The position numbers were made by a program, and so were the translations under genes. From Pisaster brevispinus (taxonomy: Eukaryota; Echinodermata; Asteroidea; Forcipulatida; Asteriidae), in assembly GCA_023634235.1 (NCBI GenBank), contig JAMKCF010000007.1, positions 18,296,592-18,360,591 on the forward strand: 64,000 bases of DNA. Direction: 5' to 3'. The notes beneath the pieces were generated by a model that had not been told where the DNA came from, did no database searches, and saw only the letters and a program-made list of their open reading frames with translations. Below are positions 22,245-32,800 of the stretch, in pieces (positions within the stretch are counted from its first letter, which is position 1; every line of letters starts with the position of its first letter).

Positions 22245-22470
22245 CCGATATTGTGCAGCATCTCTATGCGAAGAAAAAATACTCCGAAACAACCCCCAGA
22301 TATAGGCTTATATACACAGATGATGTATTAATAATTTACAATGGCAACAGAAACACGGCTATGTTTGGATTTTATCAGGATGTTAAATAGTTAACACCCA
22401 ACATGTTTGGGAGTATTCTTTCGCATGAAGATGCTGCACAATACTGTGTCAAACATATGGTGTTCCATAT
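22245..22470 (+). mobile_element. Giant palindrome 2, central segment
   Basis: Matches palindrome 1 at about 7420-7610: ATTGTGCAGCATCTC, then AACAACCCC-AGATA, ATGGCAACAGAAACACGGCT and GAAGATGCTGCACAATA. Text after it (TATGGTGTTCCATATGTGCC) is repeated inverted at about 25868-25890, where the right half resumes, so the intervening 22.5-25.85 kb is an insertion. Confidence 0.7.
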
Positions 22471-22496
22471 GTGCCACTCCATTGGAAAAAACAATC

Positions 22497-22775
22497 CCGT
22501 CGCCTTTTCATTTTTTCCGTATCGTTTTCATTTTTTTCCGTCGCCTTGTCATTTTTTTCCGTAGACTTTTCGGGTTTTTTTCCGTCGCCTTTTCATTTTT
22601 GTCCGTCGCCTTTTCATTTTTGTCCGTCGCCTTTTCGTTTTTTTCCGTCGCCTTTTCATTTTTTTCCGTCGTCTTTTCAATTTTTTCCGTCGCCTTTTCG
22701 GGTTTTTTTCGTCGCCTTTTCATTTTTTTCCGTCGCCTTTTCAATTTTTTCCGTCGCCTTTTCATTTTTCAGACG
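22497..22775. repeat. 21-bp tandem repeat (TTTTTTCCGTCGCCTTTTCAT)-type
   Basis: About 13 copies of a 21-bp unit, mostly TTTTTCCGTCGCCTTTTCAT. Since 21 is divisible by three, every frame stays open, giving KRRRKK- and FFRRLF-type peptide repeats. These are by-products of the repeat and not genes. Confidence 0.85.
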
Positions 22776-22799
22776 ATTTTTTTTCTTTTGAATCGGCCA

Positions 22800-23906
22800 C
22801 GTGACCGTCACATGATGTCCATGAGATGATTTTTTGGCTCCGCTATTGCAGTTGGCGTGTGAAAAATTCTATCAGCACGCACTGATCTCTATTATACTGA
22901 CTGGATAGCAGGTTGAGTGCGTTCATTGAAGTCACCGCAGCTCAGTGGACGCCATTTTGAAACACCCAAAAAGCTGTTGAATGCACATGGCGGGTATACA
23001 AAATACGATGTATCTTTTAATTAAAAAAAGGGATTTCATCCCATAAACATGTTTTCCTTTCCCCCAATGTTTTTTATGCTCACAATGTAAGTATATTCAT
23101 TGCACACATACGGGGGATTTATACATCGGCTAGATTTTCACGATGTGATGGGGGAACATGTAATTTGTTACTTCAAAATTGGATGCCGAAGTGTTTTTAT
23201 TAAGTAATCCCTGTCATTCGCTCAAACCTTCACACCCACATAAGCCCAGGTACAGACAAGTACATTCGTTGATCCGGTGAATTACACCCCAATTTACTAA
23301 AAGGCAAAGTATACTTTGGTTTTTTTAACTTCTTGCAGAGTAACCTTTATTGGTCATTTATTTTTTGAGTAATTTTAAAAGTGATCCCGATGAAGCATTG
23401 TATAAAATCATGTAAATTAAAGAATAACGCAACAATACATTGAAGAACAAACAAGCATGTTATGAGTTGTTTAAATGGTATTTATTCCTATATATTGCTC
23501 ATTAGAAACTTACAACAAACTGGTTTTATCATTTCTATAAAAAAAAAATGAAATAAAAAGTTTAACAAATAAATACAATAAAAATAAAGAATTTCAAGCA
23601 AATTATTAAAAGAGAAATGTGTACACTGTGACCATCTTTCCAATCCAAGCTAAGTGCAAATTTTTGAACCTTTACATTTCACATGTTGCAAAAATCTGCT
23701 CACTACAAATTGATAAACTAATATTTCACATAAAATCAAGAAAAATAAAAAATATATAAACATACTTTACAAGTTTGTTTATATAAATAAATATATGTAA
23801 ATAACAAAATAAATAATAAACCAACAAACTAACAAACACATAATTGAATAAATAAATAAATAAAACAGATTCAATAAATAAATAAACAAATATATAAGTC
23901 AACCAA
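22800..23906. other. AT-rich stretch before the THAP exons
   Basis: 22800-23400 is mixed sequence, including CACGTGACCGTCACATGATG. 23400-23900 is very AT-rich, with AAATAAATAAATAAATAAAA. No convincing ORF. AATAAA words near 23870 on either strand could serve as polyadenylation signals, but none can be tied to a transcript. Confidence 0.4.
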
Positions 23907-24718
23907 TTAAAAAATCCATAACATAGCTGGATCGGAGCCCTCTTCAAGCGGTGTCTGGTCACTCATAGTCGTCTCACTTGGGGGATGACGTATTTTGGGA
24001 CACTTTCTTTTCTTCTTATTCTGTAAGACACATACATAATAAAGTATTTAATAAATACTTAAATCAATTTTGTTCACACCCATTTCCCTTGAAACACAGA
24101 TGCAAAGTGTTACCAAAACTAAATAAGTATTATTAACATAATTTAATACAAAATGAAAGATCTCATTTTAATTGTATGAACTTTTGTATAGAACAAAGAT
24201 GTGACATCAGGAAATGATATGCCACAAAATATATAAATATAATCAATCAATGAATCAATTCATGAAAAACCTATCCACATAATTTCAGATGTTCATGTGT
24301 TAACAGCTTAATAAGCAACAATTGTGGGAAATGAGAAATGAATAGTGACCATCTTGCTCATGAAAAATTGGGGACAAAAACAACTTTTTTCATCATTTTT
24401 CTGTAAAAGTATCATCTAAGTTGCCTTTAGAAAATAAATGTGCTTGATTAAAAAATCTTGGCTCTATGTACATGTTGATTATGATTGAAATGCTTAAAGC
24501 CAAGTAAAAGTAAAAAACATACCTTCCGGAGATGGACTGGAAAGTCAAATACTGTCGGTTCTGCATGGGCTCTTAGTCTCGTTGTTAAACCAGTCTTATC
24601 AAAACATGACTCTTCAAAATGATCTGAGCAGAGAACAGATCTTTTGGATGGCTTCCATTTGTCACGCTTCATATTTACAACCAATCTCTGAGTGAGAGCA
24701 TGATGACGAACAGGAAAA
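23907..24718 (-). pseudogene. THAP-domain gene fragment, two exons
   Basis: Exon A (24523-24718) follows a TTTATTTCAG acceptor and encodes the second half of a THAP zinc-finger domain: FPVRHHALTQRLVVNMKRD, then W-K-P-S, LCSDHFEESCFD and a LR-x-x-AEPTVFDFP close. The CxxH-type LCSDHF, the Trp and the final PT-x-FDFP are THAP signatures (a DNA-binding domain of the P-element transposase type and of host regulators). It ends at AAG|GTATGT. Exon B (23907-24020) follows TCTTACAG, continues in phase with NKKKRKCPKIRHPPSE and ends with LWIF and TAA. The first THAP exon with the CxxC pair is not found upstream, where a solo LTR now lies. It may be a domesticated or transposon THAP gene; no transposase domain follows. 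Confidence 0.65.
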
Positions 24719-25033
24719 CTGAAATAAATGGACAGAAGACATTTTACTATTGATTCCTGGCTACAACTTACATAGGCCCTTTTTGGTTTAAAAAAAATTA
24801 TAACATAATTTGTACTATTTTGTATTATTTGTTAATAAATTAAAAAATAAGTATTAAAAATAAATATGCACCTCAAGAATGTGTTTGAGACATCGGATTT
24901 AGTTTTTTGACTGAGGGTTACTTCATAATGAACTAGAAGAGGATAAATCGTGTAAGCAGATGAGGCTATCTCTCTTTTCTACACCAAGTTTTGTAGACAG
25001 ATTTTAGTTTGCTTCAAAAACCCACTTTAATAT

Positions 25034-25587
25034 TGTAGGGATCCCAAGTGCGCCCTCATTGTTCAACTTGTAGGAAAGTTTACTTTTGGAGTTGTCACGT
25101 GACAATCTCTCTCTTTTTCCTTTGGTAACTTTTTGCACGAGAGAGCACATTGTAATTTGTCTCCATTTCTCTCCATTTTGTGGGGAGCATGGCTCTGGCC
25201 ATGCTCCTAATACTATGTATCTGGGAGGGCTAATGTCATAGAACTCTCTGTGAGTATTATTTTGTCTTGAAATACCTTTTGATTTGAGAAATATTGTGAT
25301 TTATAGGGCTATTTCAATTGGTATGCTATTTGTAAACTTGTGTGTGTAGCCAGCCTCGTATTACGCTGACCTTTTGCCCTTTAGCTGTACATAAGTGACT
25401 GGTGTGCATTTGTATTAGTGCTGTATTTAATGTGCGGTGTTGCACTGGATTTGAATTAAATCAGTACAGGAGAACTTTGTATTTTACACGTCATCTATAG
25501 AATTTGTTGTTGCTTTTATTGTATTGTCTTTTGGTGAATCCTCGTTCTTTATAAATAGAGGACCGGCCTCCTTCCCGTGTCTCTACA
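25034..25587 (+). repeat. Solo LTR, 554 bp
   Basis: Begins TGTAGGGATCCC and ends GTGTCTCTACA (TG...CA). ATAT flanks it on both sides (25030-25033 and 25588-25591), a 4-bp duplication. Near the middle it has a palindromic GGGAGCATGGCTCTGGCC block and a TATAAATAGAGG-like box near 25551. The inverted relative at 19909-20343 plus 48464-48584 shares the same ends. No internal region is present, so it arose by LTR-LTR recombination. Parent element not in the window. Confidence 0.75.
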
Positions 25588-25852
25588 ATATGAATGATGT
25601 TTACACTCTCATTTTACACTTTTCACTAAAACACAGGGCCACAAACAATCTGAATTTATAGCATGCACAGATTCCATATAATCAACCACCAATGCCCACT
25701 AAACTATTAGTTTCTAACAAAATATCGTACACAGTTAAGGAAATGGTTAAAAACGGTAGAAAACCAAAAACACCCAAAGGCAAGTTTCATTTTCAGACAG
25801 ATAGCTATATTAATGTGTTTGTAACCCCAAAGTAAAGCCTGCCATGGCGAAT
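25588..25852. other. Short unassigned segment
   Basis: Follows the solo LTR. Contains a duplicated GGAGTGGCACATA phrase (25849-25878) leading into the resumed palindrome 2. No gene seen. Confidence 0.4.
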
Positions 25853-26040
25853 ACCATGGAGTGGCACATACATGGAGTGGCACATATGGAACACCATACA
25901 AACATGATAAATCTGAAAGAGATCATGTACATTCACGATAATTATCGCGTACGTACACTAACATGATAGTTATCGTGTACATACACAATAATTATCGTGT
26001 ACGTACATGGTCATTATTGTGTACGTACATGATACATGTA
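25853..26040 (-). mobile_element. Giant palindrome 2, right-centre segment
   Basis: Inverted GGCACATATGGAACACCATA pairs with 22455-22480, followed by ATAATTATCGTGTACGTACA words corresponding to 7680-7870 of palindrome 1. It breaks off at 26040, where a short palindrome and the nested retroelements begin; the right arm resumes at 47937. Confidence 0.65.
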
Positions 26041-26302
26041 CGAATCCTAAAATTAAACGAGTCTAATTTATTAGGCGAAGTTTGATTGGGATTCTACCGA
26101 CCATCATGACGAGCGAAAGAGATTACGTGAGATAGCGCGTACCAGCCAGCAACCGTCATATTTTACAGCAAGTCTAAGTTTCCGTCGACCCAAGGGTGGG
26201 TCCCAAGGGAGGGCACGTAATCTCTTTCGTTCATCGTGATGGTCGGTAGAATCCCAATCAAGCTTCGCCTAATAAATTAGACTCGTTTAATTTTAGGATT
26301 CC
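26041..26302. repeat. Short palindromic element with DIRS-end-like text
   Basis: Arms of about 95 bp: AATCCTAAAATTAAACGAG at 26045 mirrors CTCGTTTAATTTTAGGATT at 26282, and ATTCTACCGACCATCATGACG mirrors the text near 26250. Inside the arms, ACCATCATGACG followed by ACGTGAGATAG and TACCAGCC resembles the start of the DIRS-like copy at 49755-49805 (TCATCATGACGTCACTGCAG, CACGTGAGATAG, TTACCAGCC). It may be a deletion derivative of the DIRS termini. Confidence 0.65.
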
Positions 26303-27410
26303 ACCTCACCATCATGACGTCACTCCAGAGACCACATGAGATGTTTAGAGTAACGGAAACTTGACTTAACGAAGAGAACCACTAAAGAGTTGAATATTTA
26401 AATAACATCTTCTGTTTGTGTGGGAACGCAAACTGATTTCTGGCCATGAATTACGAACCCCGCTTGGGTCATAAGTTGTATAGTTGCATTTATGTTTTTG
26501 CAACATTCATCAAATGTCTCTCCGTATAATAAGGAGTCATCAATATAAGCCACTGATTGAAATCATTGGCCTCTAAGGGCAGAATATATGGGTTTTAATA
26601 CCTTTGTAAATACACGTAGTGCTGAAGCAAGGCCATTTGGAAGGCATGTGTATTGATAAACATTTGTTCCCCACTGAAACTTAAGGTACTTTCTATGTCC
26701 ATACGCAATTGGCACTGAATAGTAAGCATCAAGTAAATCGATAGATGCCATGTGGCAATCTTTTGTCATCATGTGTATTGCAGACTGCAAAGTTTCCATC
26801 TTAAAATGATGATATTTTACATGTTTATTCAGTGCCTTTAAATTCAGTATCTATCTGTACGATCCATCGTTTTTTGGCGAAGAAATATGTTTGAAAGAAA
26901 TTCTTTAGGCTCATGAGTTGTGACTTCAATCACTCCTTTGGTCAACAATTTTGTAATTTCTTGTTGCACAAGCCTTCCCTCGTTAACACTTACGGCATAT
27001 TGCTTTGGTATGAATTCTTGTCTTGGTGGCGTTTCAAACTCAATATTGAGTCCTTTTACAATATTTAAAATATTTTGGTAAGAAGTGAGCCTTTTCCATG
27101 TGGGCAAATAATGTTTTATTCTTCCTGCCACGAATGAGTTTATTTTACTTTCACAAGAGTTACTGACCTTGCTGCACTCTAATGATGTGCTTTGGGCAGT
27201 TATGATTGGGTGCTTTGGCCCGTCTGTTGTACGGTCGTCTCCTGCCGTGGCTTCTGGAGGGGTAGTGGCCCTTTGTGTTGTTCTGGGTTCCTCCGTACTT
27301 TTTTGCCTGAGTATGATATCTGCTTGTGTAATGGTAGCCAAAGCCTCTACGGTGGCCCAAACCTCGGGCATCACCACCTCGACAAATGTTGTGCCCTACT
27401 TTATTAGTAG
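26303..27410 (-). pseudogene. DIRS-like element copy 1: RT and gag 3' part, interrupted by Gypsy
   Basis: Minus strand. 27377-26844 encodes a gag/linker with PEVWATVEALATITQADI and the RT entry (EITKLLTKGVIEVTTHEPKE, NIFLRQK). 26799-26563 continues the RT: ETLQSAIHMMTKDCHMASID, LLDAYYSVPIAYGHRKYLKF, YTCLPNGLASA and, to about 26410, the catalytic AYIDDSLL. There is a frameshift near 26865 and a stop near 26560. After the YIDD motif the sequence jumps to terminal text (CATCATGACGTCACTCCAG), so RNase H and tyrosine recombinase are absent. The gag 5' portion is beyond the Gypsy insertion, at 35614-35790. Non-autonomous. Confidence 0.75.
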
Positions 27411-28108
27411 TGTAACGAAATATTGATTGCGTGCTGCAGGGAGTTTCCCTGTTGTTGGGCGCTGCTGGTGCGCGGGCTGCGGTCCGTCCATCAGCATGCA
27501 CGGCTGGTACCCCGCGTGGGTATATAAGCATGTTGCACGTGTGCTGCGGGCCCGTCTTCCCAGTGCTCAGCCGGCTGTCTTCGTGTCGCTGCGCTCTTGC
27601 TGGTGGTTGAGTGAGGCACGTTCTGAGCGCTGGCTGTTGTTGGTGACGCCGCAGGCAGTGAATGATACGAGGGTGAGTAGCTGCACCTCATGTTTATTCC
27701 GTCCCGATGTCCAATTGATTTGTTGCTTGATTAGTTAAGGTTTAGTGATTCTTGATTGAGATAATCCCCCCTAATATTAGTTACGATTAGAACCGAATCA
27801 ACAGCCAATCAACCTGTATTATCAGCACCTAAGAAGGAACCTCTAATCAACGCCTATTAACGCCTACTTAGGGAACAGTTATTATTCAATAAACCAGCCC
27901 AGACCAGGTAGATAATCGGTGTCAAGTGCATAATCTTTGTGGTGTCAGCCCTGTTTGGTGTGTGGTGTGTGCGTGGTGATTAGACTTAGGCGCCTGGAGG
28001 TAGACTTCCCCCAAAACGAGTCCGCCCCTCAGGTCTCTGCGGTTACCGCTCGTCGTGGAGGCCGAAGTCCCGTGGTACCCGGCGACCCCGTCGGGAGAAT
28101 CCGTTACA
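27411..28108 (+). repeat. Gypsy 1 5' LTR
   Basis: 698 bp, TG...CA ends inside the inverted 7-mer TGTAACG/CGTTACA. GTATATAAGCATG near 27521-27533 is a plausible TATA box, placing transcription start about 30 bp downstream, and TTCAATAAACC near 27887 a plausible polyadenylation signal. ORFs inside it are fortuitous. Confidence 0.9.
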
Positions 28109-28111
28109 GAT

Positions 28112-28129
28112 TGGTGTCAGAAGTGGGAT
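28112..28129 (+). promoter_or_regulatory. Primer-binding site, tRNA-Leu type
   Basis: TGGTGTCAGAAGTGGGAT starts 3 bases after the 5' LTR. Its reverse complement is the expected 3' end of an animal tRNA-Leu (CAA type, as I recall it) including CCA. This primes minus-strand DNA synthesis. Confidence 0.8.
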
Positions 28130-28227
28130 AGGCGCTGGGTTGGTCACCTGCAGTAAGGACACATAATTAATCACCTGTATAGGACACCTTTTTAAACCAC
28201 CTGTATAGGACCTGCTTTAAAGAGGCT

Positions 28228-29766
28228 ATGGAACAACAACAGCAGCAGCCGAAGGGAGAGGGAGCAGAGAAGACGCCGTTGGTGGGAAGGCGGCGGGCAG
28301 AGGAGCTAGAGATTAGCCAACGTTCTCTGGACGAGAGACGGCAGTTGGAGGAGTTGTCTTCGCAGCTTCAGTCGGAGTTAGATCAACTGCGGGTGCAGCT
28401 CGGCGTAATTGAGGAGGCAAGACCACGAATTCCGGGTGGTGCAATGGAGTTAGAATCATTACCATCGACGAGAGGGAGGTTTGAAGATTACAACGAAAGG
28501 GCTTCAATATTGGCGAACTTTGGGACCACGGGAAGCAGTTTGTTTTCGTCACCTACACCTGTACCAAGGTGCCGACCGACACCTAAACCAAGAGCGAGGC
28601 GTTTTACACCATCAAAAGTTATGATGGCGCCAGTGAATTCGCCAGTTTCATCATCTACTGCGTTGGACCCACCCTCTCAAGTGGACAGGACCAGAAGTGA
28701 AGCGATTCTCAGTAGGGGGTCATCGATGGAGAGAAACCCCTCCTTGCAGAGTGCAGGGAAACCTTCTATCAGCGAAGATTTTAAGCATGAGGGCCGACGT
28801 ATAGCAGGGGGAGTGACGGAGGATAGTCGTATGACTTCAACAATGATACGCCGCCCGAACATTGTGCCAGACAGGTTCAACGGGAAAACGTCTTGGAGGG
28901 ACTTCTTGCAACACTTTGAGGCGTGCAAACTTGCAAATCAATGGGAAAACAAAGAGGCAAAAGTTTTCTTGGCTGCCAGTCTACAGGGGACAGCCGTGAA
29001 GGTGCTGAGTAACGGCCCGGCTGGTAAAGAAGAGGTTACGTATGTGGACCTGAAGGACAGACTAGAGAGGAGATTTGGTCCCGGTCAGTTGTCAGAGAAT
29101 CATTTGATGGAACTGCGTTGCAGGCGGCAAGCCCCGCGGGAAACGCTGAGAGAACTTGGTCAGGCTATAAGGGAGCTGGCGACACTAGCCTATCCGGAGA
29201 TTGCTGATGAGGGGAAAGACCGCCTAGCGAGAGGCCACTTTTCGGATGCGATTGAGGACCAAGCCGTACGGGAAGGGATTTTTCGTGCGAGGCCAAACAC
29301 CCTTGATGAGGCAATAAGAGCAGCAATGGCGACGGAGAGTTTCTTGAAAATAGAGGAGCAACGGACGGGCCATAGACAGAGATACGCACGAGTCCTTGGA
29401 GGGGAAGCAGAGGCTCCTCAACTTGGGTTGGAGAAGGAGTGCGACGACATACACCGGAGAACAACTCGGGCAATACAAGAGGCGCAAGCCGAAACAAGAG
29501 CTTGGATGGCAACCCAACTTGCCGAAATAAAATGTACGGACAGAGTTCGTAAAAGAGAAGAGGAAGACAGTAACGCCTATCAAGGACGGCGACCTACGGT
29601 TGACATAGTGTGCTACAGGTGTCACAAGAAAGGCCACTACGCGCGAAATTGCAGGAAAACTGCGGATGAAAACCCGAAGTCGGAAAACGGGCAGCAGCCG
29701 GCTCAGAGGCCCGAGGGACGGCTGACTGGAGACGAGGGCCGAGATCCCAAGACGCACGCCCAATAG
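28228..29766 (+). CDS. gag: Gypsy 1 Gag polyprotein
   Basis: 512 codons from an ATG 99 bp after the PBS. The N-terminal third is charged and coiled-coil-like (EELEISQRSLDERRQLEELS). The middle holds the capsid-like region, RRPNIVPDRFNGKTSWRDFL, then FLAASLQGTAVKVLS and LMELRCRRQAPRETLRELGQ, characteristic of retrotransposon gag (Retrotrans_gag type). Near the C-terminus is one CCHC zinc knuckle, CYRCHKKGHYARNC (about residues 462-475), for RNA packaging. The pol frame is -1 relative to gag and overlaps it from about 29670 to 29766. Gag packages the element RNA in cytoplasmic particles. Intact. Confidence 0.93.
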   Translation: MEQQQQQPKGEGAEKTPLVGRRRAEELEISQRSLDERRQLEELSSQLQSELDQLRVQLGVIEEARPRIPGGAMELESLPSTRGRFEDYNERASILANFGTTGSSLFSSPTPVPRCRPTPKPRARRFTPSKVMMAPVNSPVSSSTALDPPSQVDRTRSEAILSRGSSMERNPSLQSAGKPSISEDFKHEGRRIAGGVTEDSRMTSTMIRRPNIVPDRFNGKTSWRDFLQHFEACKLANQWENKEAKVFLAASLQGTAVKVLSNGPAGKEEVTYVDLKDRLERRFGPGQLSENHLMELRCRRQAPRETLRELGQAIRELATLAYPEIADEGKDRLARGHFSDAIEDQAVREGIFRARPNTLDEAIRAAMATESFLKIEEQRTGHRQRYARVLGGEAEAPQLGLEKECDDIHRRTTRAIQEAQAETRAWMATQLAEIKCTDRVRKREEEDSNAYQGRRPTVDIVCYRCHKKGHYARNCRKTADENPKSENGQQPAQRPEGRLTGDEGRDPKTHAQ

Positions 29767-29804
29767 CTGTAGAGTACACAAACAAAACTACAATTTTTCC
29801 AAAG

Positions 29805-32800
29805 GTGAGTGCAAAGGGCGGCATGTATGTGCCTGCAGTGATCCGGGGGCAGCATGCAAAACTGCTCGTTGACACGGGAGCAACTGACACATTTCTTTCA
29901 TCGGCATTGTATTACAAGATTTCACCTGCGCGAAGGCCGCACCTGAAAACAGATGGGATGCACATTAAGAATGCGGACGGGACAGTTATAGCGACACTTG
30001 GTAGCGCCTGGATGGAGGTGCAGGTGGGAAAGACTACACACGCTGTTTATGTGACTTTTGGAACTTTCCCGAAAATGGACGGCATCTTGGGCATGGATTT
30101 TTTGCTACCGACGTGTGGGACCCTTAACTTCAGAACATTTGAGCTGTCGGTGAATGGGGAACAGGTGCAGTGCAGTGATGGATTGGGATCACCTATTTGC
30201 GCAAGAATAGTCGTTGAAAAAACACTTAGGGTGCCACCAGGACATGAAGCTATTTTACAGGGACGTGTGCAGAGCAAGATGAAGGTAAACGGCATTGGAG
30301 TAATTGAGCCGGCTGACCGGAATGAAATTGCAGACAAGGGGATGCTTGTGGCACGGACTGTCGTGACAGCAGAACAGGGTGTTCTGCCGATCCGTGTGTT
30401 TAACCCCGGTAAAAGAGAATGTGTAATCCGTAGAGGGACTATGGCTGGTTACCTTACACCTGTAAAGGCGGAAGAAATAGAGGAGACGCAAGGCGCACAT
30501 GCTCAGACGGCTGGATCCCAGGATGTTCCTGATCACCTTTCAGATTTATTCGACAGGTGTAAGAAAGGAGTAGACCAGAAATACCACAGTGATATTGCAA
30601 AACTTTTGCAGAAGAACCAAGATGTGTTCTCCAGAGGTGAATGGGACCTTGGTAGGACAGACCGTGTCAAGCATCACATCAATACGGGTAATGCAGCGCC
30701 TGTGAGGCAAAGGCCAAGGAGATACTCGCCAACAGAACAAGAAGAAATAACACGCCAAGTGCATAATTTACTTGAGGGTGGGCAGATAGAGCCATCAGAC
30801 AGCCCATGGGCGTCGAACGTGGTATTAGTGAGCAAGAAAGACGGGACAAAGAGGTTCTGTATTGACTATCGCCGCCTGAATTCGTTGACAATCAAGGATG
30901 CATACCCGATACCACGTATCGATGATACACTGGACACCTTGGCAGGTGCCAAGTGGTTTTCCACGTTGGACCTTGCTGCAGGGTATTGGCAGGTAGAGCT
31001 TGACGACGAGGCTAAGAAGAAATCAGCATTTGTGGTCCGAGGGGGTCTTTACTGTTGGCGGGTCATGCCTTTCGGCCTATGTAATGCTCCCTCCACATTT
31101 GAGAGGTTGATGGAACGGGTGTTGGCGGGCCTGCAGTGGGATATGCTTCTTGTGTATCTTGACGACGTGATTATCTTTGCCAAGACTGTGGAAGAAGAAA
31201 TAACACGCCTTGAGGTTGTCTTTCAACGCCTTCGAGGTGCGGGTTTGAAACTTAAGCCCAAAAAGTGTGAGCTGTTCAAGCAGCAGGTGTTGTATCTTGG
31301 GCATGTCGTATCAAAGGAAGGCATCGCGACTGATCCAGAGAAGATACGAGTGGTTCGGGACTGGCCGACACCAACAAGTGTTACCCAGGTGCAGAGTTTT
31401 ATAGGACTGGCGTCTTATTACAGACGTTTTGTGAAGGGATTCGCCGACATAGCGCGTCCTCTGCATCGCTTGACAGAGAAAGGAAGGCAGTTTGATTGGG
31501 ACGACAGTTGTGAGACATCATTTCAGAGGCTCAAGGGACTACTGCAGCAGTCACCTATACTCGCCTACCCTAATCCTGAACAGGATTACATCCTTGACAC
31601 AGACGCCAGCAATGTAGGAATAGGCGCTGTACTTTCTCAGTTGGTGGAAGGACAGGAACGAGTTATCGCCTATGGGAGCAGGGCCCTGAGCAAACCAGAG
31701 AAAAACTATTGCGTGACACGCAAGGAGTTACTAGCGATTGTGGTCTTTTTGAAGCAATATCGACCCTACATTTACGGACGGAAGATAACCATACGTACTG
31801 ACCACGGTGCACTTCGCTGGCTGCTCAACTTCCGGGATCCATTAGGCCAAGTAGCGCGTTGGATACAGGTGCTCAGCGAGTATGATTTCACCATAATTCA
31901 CAGGGCAGGGCGTTCCCATGGGAATGCTGATGGTCTTTCACGTCGGCCATGTCCACAGTGTGGTATGGATGATGTGGATAAGGCGGCAAAGACCGATACA
32001 GGAGATGAGGTCCAGGGAGCTGAGACAAAACCTATTGAAGGACCTACAGTGCGAATAGTGACAATTGAACCAACCGTGACACACGAATCATGGAGACAAG
32101 AGCAGGAAGCTGACCACTCACTGGAGTGGATTTTAAAGGCAAAGACTGTTAAAGCAGCAAGACCAGAGTGGTCGGAACTAACATCAGGCGCGCCTTCTTT
32201 GAGGTCGTACTGGTTGTTGTGGGACCAGTTGGAGATAAGAGGCGGACTTTTGTGTAAAAAATGGGAGTCCGATGATGGCAGACGGATACGATATCAAGTG
32301 ATTGTGCCAAAACCACGCCGAGAGGAGGTAGTGGGTGAGTTACACGGAGGGCAGACAGGGGGGCACCTAGGCCAGAAGAAAACCTTAGCTAAGGTGCGGC
32401 AGAGGTTTTATTGGTCAGGTATGGGTGCGGATGTGAGGTCCTTTGTCAGACAGTGCGACACCTGCGCCTCCAAGAAATCACCTACTCAACGCCGAAGAGC
32501 CCCACTGCAGCAGTATGTGGTGGGTGCACCGATGCAGCGAGTGGCTTTGGACATCCTTGGACCCCTACCAGAGACCGAGCGGGGAAACAAGTATGTGCTA
32601 GTCGTAGGCGACTATTTTAGCAAGTGGATAGAGGCGTATCCAGTGCCTGACGAGAGGGCAGAGACCGTAGCTCAGAAGCTAGTCATGGAGTTTGTGTGTC
32701 GATTTGGAGTCCCCGTCGAGCTACATTCAGATCAGGGGCGAAACTTTGAATCCCAGGTGTTTGGGGAAATGTGTAAAGTTCTTGGGATTAGTAAGACGCG

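Noticed and set aside
22407..22829. ORFs of FFRRLF or KRRRKK repeats on both strands
   Set aside because: By-product of a 21-bp tandem repeat whose length is a multiple of three; no start context, no family.
27427..27738. 103-codon ORF in the Gypsy LTR (repeated at 34932-35243)
   Set aside because: Identical copies lie in both LTRs over promoter sequence; no motif and no reason to expect coding.
28033..28131. tRNA gene near the Gypsy LTR end
   Set aside because: Only the tRNA-complementary PBS is present; no cloverleaf arms can be drawn around it. No tRNA was found elsewhere in the window by eye.
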